Below are positions 58,114-64,000 of a stretch of 64,000 bases of DNA, in pieces. Position 1 is the stretch's first letter. The number at the start of each line of letters is the position of its first letter. This DNA comes from Streptomyces griseocarneus (GTDB taxonomy: Bacteria; Actinomycetota; Actinomycetes; Streptomycetales; Streptomycetaceae). The position numbers and the translations under genes were made by a program. The notes beneath the pieces were generated by a model. It ran no database searches, had not been told where the DNA came from, and saw only the letters and a list, made by a program, of their open reading frames with translations. The stretch is from positions 114,612 to 178,611 of the forward strand of contig PENC01000014.1 in the NCBI GenBank assembly GCA_003674045.1. The letters are read 5' to 3'.

Positions 58114-60573
58114 ATGGCATTCAATCACTTACCGGCAGGCGTGCACGACGCCTTGACGCCATTGTCCGCCACGCCAGTGACACACTCGGTGTCAATGGCC
58201 AACGATCAACTCCCGCCGGAGGCGGGCATACACCCCGCTCCCCGGACGGTCCTCGACAGACTGAGCACCGGGGCCGACCGGGCTGCACGCATCACTCATA
58301 CGGAGCACTTGCCCCCGCGTGGGGGGCGTCATGCCCCCTGGCCTGAGAAGATCCGGCCGGAAGTGGTCGACGCCATCCGCCAGGCGGGCATCGAGCGCCC
58401 CTGGGCCCACCAGGCCCGCGCGGCGGAGCATGCCCTCCGCGGCGAGTCCGTGGTGGTGGCCACCGGCACCGCCTCCGGCAAGTCCCTCGCCTACCTCGCG
58501 CCGGTGCTCAGCACCCTCCTGGACGGCGCCGAGGCACCGAACGGCCGCGGCACGACCGCCCTCTACCTCGCCCCCACCAAGGCCCTCGCCGCCGACCAGC
58601 GACGCGCCGTACGAGCGCTCGCCGAGCCCCTGGGCAGGGGCGTCCGGCCCGCCGTCTACGACGGCGACACCCCTGTCGAGGAACGGGAGTGGGTCCGGCA
58701 GTACGCCAATTACGCGCTCACCAATCCCGACATGCTCCACCGCTCCATCCTGCCCGCGCACCCCAAGTGGTCCTCCTTCCTGCGCGCGCTGCGCTATGTC
58801 GTCATCGACGAGTGCCACACCTACCGGGGCGTCTTCGGTTCCCACGTCGCCCAGGTGCTGCGCCGCCTCCGGCGCGTCTGCGCCCGCTACGGCTCCGAGC
58901 CCGTCTTCCTCCTCGCCTCCGCCACCGCCTCCGACCCGGCCACCGCCGCCGCCCGGCTCACCGGGGTGCCCGTGGCGGAGATCACCGAGGATGCCTCCCC
59001 GCGCGGCGAGCTCGTCTTCGCCCTCTGGGAGCCCCCGCTCACCGAGCTCCACGGCGAGAAGGGCGCCCCTGTGCGCCGCACGGCCACCGCCGAGACCGCC
59101 GGCCTCCTCACCGACCTCGTCGTCCAGGGCGTGCGCACCGTCGCCTTCGTACGCTCACGGCGCGGCGCCGAGCTCGTCTCCCTCATCGCCCAGGAACGCC
59201 TGGCCGCCGTCGACCGCTCCCTCCCCTCCCGCGTCGCCGCCTACCGGGGCGGCTACCTCCCCGAGGAGCGCCGCGCCATCGAGGCCGCCCTGCACTCCGG
59301 CGAACTCCTCGGCCTGTCCGCCACCACCGCTCTCGAGCTCGGTGTCGACGTCGCGGGCCTCGATGCCGTCCTCCTCTCCGGCTACCCCGGCACCCGGGCC
59401 TCCCTGTGGCAGCAGGCCGGACGCGCGGGCCGCACGGGCCGCGGCGCCCTCGCCGTCCTCGTCGCCCGCGACGACCCGCTGGACACCTACCTCGTCCACC
59501 ACCCGGAAGCCCTCTTCCAGCAGCCCGTCGAATCCACCGTCCTCGACCCCGACAACCCCTACGTCCTCGCCCCCCATCTGTGCGCGGCCGCCGCCGAGCT
59601 GCCGCTCACCGACGCCGACCTCTCGCTCTTCGGCCCCGAGACCCCCGGCCTGCTCACCCAGCTCGAAGGCCGCAAGCTGCTGCGCCGCCGGGCCGCCGCC
59701 TGGCACTGGACCCGCCGCGAACGGGCAGCCGACCTCACCGACATCCGGGGCGCGGGCGGCAAACCCGTCCAGATCGTCGAGGAGGGCACCGGACGCCTCC
59801 TGGGCACCGTGGACGCCGCCGCGTCCCACACCACCGTCCACGAAGGCGCCGTCCACCTCCACCAGGGCCGCACCTATCTCGTCCGCCACCTGGACCTCGA
59901 GGACTCCGTCGCCCTGGTCGAACAGGCCGACCCTCCTTATTCCACGACGGCCCGCGACACCACCGCCGTCTCCATCCTGGAGACCACCGCCGAGATCCCC
60001 TGGGGGGACGCGCGGCTCTGCTTCGGCTCCGTGGAAGTCACCAATCAGGTCGTCTCCTTCCTCCGCCGCCGGCTCATCACCGGCGAGGTTCTCGGCGAGT
60101 CCAAGCTGGACCTGCCGCCCCGCACTCTGCGCACCCGTGCCGTGTGGTGGACCGTCACCGAGGACCAGCTCGACGACGCCCGCGTCATCCCCGAGGCCCT
60201 CGGAGGCGCTCTCCACGCCGCGGAACACGCCTCCATCGGCATGCTGCCGCTCTTCGCCACCTGCGACCGCTGGGACATCGGCGGCGTCTCCGTCCCGCTC
60301 CACCCCGACACGCTGCTGCCCACCGTCTTCGTCTACGACGGCCACCCGGGCGGCGCCGGCTTCGCCGAGCGTGCCTTCCGCACCGCCGCCGCCTGGCTCG
60401 CCGCCACCCGTGAGGCCATCGCCGCCTGCGAGTGCGCCTCCGGCTGCCCTTCCTGCGTCCAATCCCCCAAGTGCGGCAACGGCAACGACCCCCTCGACAA
60501 GAAAGCCGCCGTCCGCCTCCTCACCCGCCTCCTCAAAGACGCCCCACGCGACGCGTCACCGAGCGCCCCGTAA
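58114..60573 (+). CDS. DEAD/DEAH-box helicase with DUF1998 (Hrq1-like)
   Basis: 819 residues if started at ATG 58114 (MAFNHLPAGVHDALTPLSAT); ATG 58195 is the alternative and neither has a good ribosome site. Walker A is VVATGTASGKSLAYL, DEAH-type box VVIDECH, SATASDP motif III, and QQAGRAGRTGRGALAVLV motif VI. The C-terminal ECASGCPSCVQSPKCGNGND is the four-Cys DUF1998-type cluster. Probably DNA repair. Divergent from bldG. Its last codons and stop overlap a GC repeat. Confidence 0.88.
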   Translation: MAFNHLPAGVHDALTPLSATPVTHSVSMANDQLPPEAGIHPAPRTVLDRLSTGADRAARITHTEHLPPRGGRHAPWPEKIRPEVVDAIRQAGIERPWAHQARAAEHALRGESVVVATGTASGKSLAYLAPVLSTLLDGAEAPNGRGTTALYLAPTKALAADQRRAVRALAEPLGRGVRPAVYDGDTPVEEREWVRQYANYALTNPDMLHRSILPAHPKWSSFLRALRYVVIDECHTYRGVFGSHVAQVLRRLRRVCARYGSEPVFLLASATASDPATAAARLTGVPVAEITEDASPRGELVFALWEPPLTELHGEKGAPVRRTATAETAGLLTDLVVQGVRTVAFVRSRRGAELVSLIAQERLAAVDRSLPSRVAAYRGGYLPEERRAIEAALHSGELLGLSATTALELGVDVAGLDAVLLSGYPGTRASLWQQAGRAGRTGRGALAVLVARDDPLDTYLVHHPEALFQQPVESTVLDPDNPYVLAPHLCAAAAELPLTDADLSLFGPETPGLLTQLEGRKLLRRRAAAWHWTRRERAADLTDIRGAGGKPVQIVEEGTGRLLGTVDAAASHTTVHEGAVHLHQGRTYLVRHLDLEDSVALVEQADPPYSTTARDTTAVSILETTAEIPWGDARLCFGSVEVTNQVVSFLRRRLITGEVLGESKLDLPPRTLRTRAVWWTVTEDQLDDARVIPEALGGALHAAEHASIGMLPLFATCDRWDIGGVSVPLHPDTLLPTVFVYDGHPGGAGFAERAFRTAAAWLAATREAIAACECASGCPSCVQSPKCGNGNDPLDKKAAVRLLTRLLKDAPRDASPSAP

Positions 60574-60600
60574 GGGGCGCGGGGAGCGGCGCGACCAGCC
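60563..60600. repeat. Streptomyces-type GC repeat overlapping the helicase stop codon
   Basis: GCGCCCCGTAAGGGGCGCGG followed by GGAGCGGCGCGACCAGCC, the reverse complement of the copy at 44621-44660. The TAA in its loop is the helicase stop codon. Confidence 0.65.
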
Positions 60601-60783
60601 ACGAAAGATCCGCAGCCACACGCGGAGCGCAGAGGCACCCCGGCAGGCGCCACCGGCCACGCACGACCGGCAGGCTGCGCGCCAAGCGCAAGAGGCACCC
60701 CCGTAGGCGCAACCACACCACCGGCCCGCACCGACCACGGCGGGGGCGAGGGGAGCAGCCCCGGCCGGCGGGCATCGGAACCG

Positions 60784-61149
60784 TCACGGGACCGATTGCG
60801 GCAGGCCCACCACAGGTGGCCCCGCCCGGGAACGCACCCGCACCTCATACGGACCCGCTCGCGCCCCCACCGACACCTCCGCGAACTCACCGACCACAGC
60901 GCACCGCACCACCGCCGTCCGCTGGGCCGCCGCCACGCGACGTGCGAGCCCGCATGCCACCTCCTTTCCCCGCAGCGCGTTGTCCGCGGCCGCGAGAGCC
61001 GCCAGATCCGCCGCTCCACCCGCTCGGTGGCGGGCCAGGACCGCCTGCCCCATCCCCAGCACGGCGGCAAAGATCACGCAGAACACCGTGGTGGTCAGCG
61101 CCACCCACACCGTCGCCGAGCCGCCGTCACGCCACGGTCTCCTCCGCAA
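60784..61149 (-). CDS. TadE/Rv3660c-type pilus-assembly minor protein
   Basis: 121 residues, last gene of the Tad-type operon. GGSATVWVALTTTVFCVIFA then AVLGMGQAVLARHRAGGAAD is the TadE/TadG-like membrane-anchored N-terminus; AALAAADNALRG follows. Start uncertain: TTG at 61149 is used, in the end of the preceding gene, with GGGGGAGAGG upstream. Usually found beside a DEAD-box helicase in actinobacteria, as here. Confidence 0.75.
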   Translation of the reverse strand: MRRRPWRDGGSATVWVALTTTVFCVIFAAVLGMGQAVLARHRAGGAADLAALAAADNALRGKEVACGLARRVAAAQRTAVVRCAVVGEFAEVSVGARAGPYEVRVRSRAGPPVVGLPQSVP

Positions 61150-61471
61150 GGGCCACCGCCTCTCCCCCGAGCGACACCGCCAGCGGCCCCGGCCCCGCCG
61201 ACCGGGCGGTGACTCGCACACGGACCAGATCGCCCTCCCTGCTCAGGGAGACCCGTGCGCCCTCCGGCGCGACCGCCCGTGCCGCGGCCGCCGCCTCCGA
61301 CGGCGGGTCGGAGCGGGCCGCCGCCCGCGCCGCCGCCCGGGCCGCGTCCACGCACTGGATCTGCGCGGACGCGGCCATCAGCCCCCAGATCAGGACCGCG
61401 CCGAACAGCGTCAGCGTCGGCAGCACCAGCGCGGCCTCGGCCGTGACCTGGCCTCTGTCAGAACGGCGCAT
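61127..61471 (-). CDS. TadE-family pseudopilin-like protein
   Basis: 114 residues. RGQVTAEAALVLPTLTLFGA then VLIWGLMAASAQIQCVDAAR is the TadE prepilin-type segment (Glu near the helix start). The rest is beta-rich. It overlaps its neighbours on both sides. Part of a secretion/pilus system. Confidence 0.82.
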   Translation of the reverse strand: MRRSDRGQVTAEAALVLPTLTLFGAVLIWGLMAASAQIQCVDAARAAARAAARSDPPSEAAAAARAVAPEGARVSLSREGDLVRVRVTARSAGPGPLAVSLGGEAVALAEETVA

Positions 61472-61802
61472 GGAGCGCCTTCTGGATCAGACCCTGCAGG
61501 GCCGAACTGACAGCACCACTTGTGACCACCTTGTAGAGCACGGCAGCCAGCGCGCATGCCGCCAAGGTGCCGATGGCGTACTCGGCGGTGGACATGCCCG
61601 CCTCCCCACCGGCCTTCACCCTCGCCCACGCCCGCCGCCACAGCCGTGGCCTCGGCCCTGGCCACCACGACCGCTCCGACGCCGCTTTCTCCGCTGCATC
61701 CGCCATCCCCACTGCCCCTGTCGTCCCCACGGTTCCCGCTGCCCTTCCCCTCGTTGCCGCCATTCCCGCGTCCGCCGTCACAGCCGTTGCCGCCATCGTC
61801 AC
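61458..61802 (-). CDS. DUF4244 (Flp-pilin-like) protein
   Basis: 114 residues as called. The C-terminal ~50 (GGEAGMSTAEYAIGTLAACA, then LAAVLYKVVTSGAVSSALQG) is the DUF4244 pilin-like helix with the AEYA motif. The N-terminal ~55 residues are a low-complexity Ala/Gly/Thr/Met stretch (GTVGTTGAVGMADAAEKAAS) longer than usual; a shorter start is possible. Lies between TadC- and TadE-type genes. Confidence 0.75.
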   Translation of the reverse strand: MTMAATAVTADAGMAATRGRAAGTVGTTGAVGMADAAEKAASERSWWPGPRPRLWRRAWARVKAGGEAGMSTAEYAIGTLAACALAAVLYKVVTSGAVSSALQGLIQKALHAPF

Positions 61803-61827
61803 TGCCTCGCTTCCGTCTCGCGCATCG

Positions 61828-62658
61828 TCAATTTCCTTTCATCAGCTCGCTCGCAAGCCCGATCACCACCGGGACCACGCCGACCGTCAGGAACGCGGGC
61901 AGGAAGCACAGCCCCAGCGGAGCCGTCACCAGCACGCCCGCGCGCCGGGCCCGTATGCCCGCCGTCCTGTTCCGTTCGGCACGCCATCGGCCTGCGAGGC
62001 GGGACATGGGTTCCACCGCCGGGACGCCCGTCGCCTGCGCACGCTCCAGACAGCGCGCCAGCAACCGGGCCCGGGGGAGGTCGCCGAGGCGGCTCCAGGC
62101 CGCGGCGGGGTCACCGCCGAGCCGTACTTCCGCCGCGGCCTGGGCAAGGCCCTTCCCCAAAGGCCCTCCCAAGGAAGCGCCCACCGCCTCGGCCGCCTCC
62201 CTCGGCCCGGCACCGGCTGCGAGGCAGGCCGCCATGAGGTCGGCAGCAAGCGGGAGTTGCCGATCCACTTCACCGGCCGACACCGGCGACGCCGTGCCCT
62301 CGGGGTCACGGGCGGCCCCCGCCGCACGCCTACGCCGCCACATGCCGTACACGGCGGCGAGTCCCCCCAGCCATCCGACCGCCCCTCCGACGAGGATGGG
62401 TCCCGCAGCCGCCGCGCCCAGAGCAGCCACCCGGTGCCGGACTTCCGGAAGTCGGTGCACTCGCGCCCTGAGCGACCTCAGCGGTCCGAGCGAGGTCACC
62501 GCTCCGCCCGGGACGAGCAGGGACTCGGCCCTGCGGCGCACCGTGCGCTCTCTGCGGACAGTCCTCAGGAACAGTGCGACGATCATGAGAGGGACCGACG
62601 AGACCAGGACGAACGGAATCCCCGCCATCCACAGACTGTGGATAACATGTGCATTCAT
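61828..62658 (-). CDS. tadC: TadC-like type II secretion F-domain membrane protein
   Basis: 276 residues. Membrane segments at both ends (IPFVLVSSVPLMIVALFL near the start; LVTAPLGLCFLPAFLTVGVV at the end) with a cytoplasmic T2SF domain between (LMAACLAAGAGPREAAEAVG, SRLGDLPRARLLARCLERAQ). ATG at 62658 with GGAGG; overlaps the TadB-like stop (ATGA). Forms the inner-membrane platform. Confidence 0.85.
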   Translation of the reverse strand: MNAHVIHSLWMAGIPFVLVSSVPLMIVALFLRTVRRERTVRRRAESLLVPGGAVTSLGPLRSLRARVHRLPEVRHRVAALGAAAAGPILVGGAVGWLGGLAAVYGMWRRRRAAGAARDPEGTASPVSAGEVDRQLPLAADLMAACLAAGAGPREAAEAVGASLGGPLGKGLAQAAAEVRLGGDPAAAWSRLGDLPRARLLARCLERAQATGVPAVEPMSRLAGRWRAERNRTAGIRARRAGVLVTAPLGLCFLPAFLTVGVVPVVIGLASELMKGN

Positions 62659-63578
62659 GCGGTCTGCCTCCTTCCGGCCCGCGGCGTAGCACTGGGAACT
62701 CCGGCCGCCGCACGCACGATCCGCCCCGTCCACGCGAGCCCGGCGCTCTCCAGAAGGCCCCCGAGGGTCATGCAGCCCAGACCCATCGGCGTATGGAGGA
62801 GCACGCGCAGCGGCTGTGCCCCGAGCGCGCTCCCCATGAGGAGCGCGAGAAGAGGCAGGACGGCCAGCATCACGGCCGTGGATTTCGTGCCCGCCAACTG
62901 GGCTTCGAGATCTTCCCGTTGGTCCCGTTCCACGCTCAGCGCCGCCGCCACCCGCTCCAGCCCGGCCGCGAGCCCGGCGCCGCCGTCGACCGCGACCTTC
63001 CAGCACGCGGCAACCCCGTGCAGCCCCTCGGCGCCCGGCAGACGGCCCACCGTGCGCAGGGCCTCCGGTACGTCCCCGCCGAAGCGCGCCGCCGCCGGAA
63101 CCACCGCCCAGTCCCGCCCCAACTCCCCGGCCGGAGCACCCAGCAACGCCTCGGCGGGCTGCCGTCCCGCCCGCAGTTCACCCGCGACAGCTCCGCAGAG
63201 CTCGATCACCGCCGCTTCCCTGCGCTCCCGTTCCTGCCGTGCGTGCCGCCCCGCGAGCCACCTCCGCACCAACGGCACCACGACCACGGCCGCGACCAGC
63301 GGCAGCACGGACTCCCCCAGGAGCGCCAGGGCGCCACCGAGCGGCAGGCACACCAGCTCGCGCCGCTCACTCGCCAACCGCCGCAACCGGCTGCCCCATC
63401 CGGCGAGCCATTCAGGCAGCGCCGGACCGGCGGGATCGATCGCCGTGCCACCCTCGAGCAGCAGCCTCGCCCTGCGCACGTCCTGACCGGGACGGTTCAG
63501 CGACCAGGCAAGGGCCATGGCGCCCAGCGTCACCATGAACGCGAGAGCAGCGTGCGGCGCCACCATGAAGGCCGTCAC
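62655..63578 (-). CDS. tadB: TadB-like type II secretion F-domain membrane protein
   Basis: 307 residues. N-terminal membrane segment (ALAFMVTLGAMALAWSL), a second pair near LPLVAAVVVVPLVRRW, cytoplasmic T2SF part (ELCGAVAGELRAGRQPAEAL, ALSVERDQREDLEAQLAGTK) and C-terminal membrane segment (VMLAVLPLLALLMGSALG). GTG at 63578 overlaps the remnant TadA stop. Pairs with the TadC-like protein. Confidence 0.85.
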   Translation of the reverse strand: MTAFMVAPHAALAFMVTLGAMALAWSLNRPGQDVRRARLLLEGGTAIDPAGPALPEWLAGWGSRLRRLASERRELVCLPLGGALALLGESVLPLVAAVVVVPLVRRWLAGRHARQERERREAAVIELCGAVAGELRAGRQPAEALLGAPAGELGRDWAVVPAAARFGGDVPEALRTVGRLPGAEGLHGVAACWKVAVDGGAGLAAGLERVAAALSVERDQREDLEAQLAGTKSTAVMLAVLPLLALLMGSALGAQPLRVLLHTPMGLGCMTLGGLLESAGLAWTGRIVRAAAGVPSATPRAGRRQTA

Positions 63579-63886
63579 GGCGCACACCCCCCGCGTTCGC
63601 ACAGCTCCGCCAATCGCTCCCAGCCACGCGCCCGCTCGAACCCCCGCGCTCCACGGACGGCCGCCGGGACAGTCGTGACAAAGCCCTCCCGGCCCCGGTC
63701 CAGCACATGGACCTCGGCGACCCTGCGCGCCCCGCCCCGCTCCCGCACCAGATGGATCACCACGGACAGCCCGGCCGCCAACTGACTGTGCAGTGCCGTA
63801 CGATCGAGCCCCGCCGTGGAACCCAGAGCCTCCAAGCGGGCGGGAACGTCCGCCGCGGCGTTCGCATGAACCGTGCCTTCTCCGAA
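63575..63886 (-). pseudogene. Truncated TadA/CpaF-type ATPase, C-terminal remnant
   Basis: About 103 codons: GEGTVHANAAADVPARLEAL then DRTALHSQLAAGLSVVIHLV, RRVAEVHVLDR and the GFERARGWERL end match the C-terminal part of TadA-type ATPases. An in-frame TAG at 63889-63887 precedes it, and upstream sequence to 64000 in no frame shows the expected Walker B/His-box region. A full enzyme is over 400 residues, so Walker A/B are lost here. The last codons are intact and still overlap TadB. Confidence 0.78.
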
Positions 63887-64000
63887 CTAAGGCCATTGGA
63901 CCTCGCTCACCTTGGCAGCTGCCGATACTGGGGTGATGACCGGACGACAGCAGCTGATGACCGCCGTGGAGATCCGCACACTCGTGAACGCCGCGCTCGC
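63887..64000. other. Unexplained sequence beyond the TadA truncation
   Basis: Not TadA. A plus-strand frame opens at ATG 63936 (MTGRQQLMTAVEIRTLVNAA) and runs to the window end; its ribosome site is poor. It could be the start of another gene or the edge of an inserted element. Confidence 0.3.

Noticed and set aside
58319..60706. A 795-codon Pro/Ser-rich frame overlapping the helicase on the same strand
   Set aside because: Out-of-frame reading of the helicase gene; composition typical of a shifted high-GC frame.

Overview
The window is high-GC actinobacterial DNA from a Streptomyces-type chromosome. Host signatures are a chaplin-like cell-surface protein, BldG with its ATPase partner, a thymidylate kinase fused to an MFS-like membrane domain, TopA with a lysine-rich tail, frequent GTG/TTG starts and 4-nt gene overlaps. 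The host parts are 1-4555 and 41168-64000. Between them lies one complete-looking siphovirus-type prophage of about 36.6 kb (4556-41167), integrated in the 3' half of a tRNA-Thr(CGU) gene. A 47-bp direct repeat marks its two ends.

Left host flank: a partial Sfp-type phosphopantetheinyl transferase and a metallophosphoesterase (overlapping, same strand), a hypothetical protein, a short chaplin-like protein, an RNase HI-like protein and a small secreted protein. Next to the left attachment site is a short degenerate relic of an integrase 3' end with its terminator, apparently left by an earlier element at the same tRNA.

Prophage, left to right: (i) 4.6-7.1 kb, control region: a putative secreted-peptide gene with two DSTWG motifs, divergent from a LuxR-type regulator with a sensor-like middle, then a repressor-like HTH gene, operator and early promoter; (ii) 7.1-11.9 kb, early genes, including a replication-initiator-like gene that contains a cluster of TCCGGA palindromes (candidate origin) and a pair of paralogous genes of unknown function; (iii) 12.0-31 kb, packaging and structure: terminase subunits, portal, MuF-type protein, scaffold, capsid, connectors, tail tube, tail chaperones with a -1 frameshift site, tape measure and tail-tip genes. 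Small membrane-protein genes on the opposite strand interrupt this module; two of them begin with a motif resembling amyloid signalling motifs; (iv) 31.2-32.7 kb, lysis; (v) 32.8-38.2 kb, cargo: an ATPase/XRE-DUF5753/DUF397 regulatory set and a degenerate-Nudix, radical SAM and PIMT-like methyltransferase set; (vi) 38.2-41.1 kb, excisionase-like gene, XRE regulator and tyrosine integrase. Paired GGGCACGCA repeats near both ends look like integrase arm sites.

Right host flank: intact tRNA-Thr, a secreted tripeptidyl-aminopeptidase-type hydrolase, holB, tmk fusion, topA, a methyltransferase, a lipoprotein, hppA, the anti-sigma-like ATPase and bldG, a DUF1998-type helicase, and a Tad/Flp pilus-type operon. 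The ATPase gene at the head of that operon is cut to its last ~103 codons by a junction at about 63,887.

Candidates for something new: the DSTWG peptide/regulator pair (possible phage-borne cell-cell signalling), the opposite-strand membrane proteins with amyloid-like N-termini, the paralogue pair at 10.9-11.9 kb, and the radical SAM cargo cassette.
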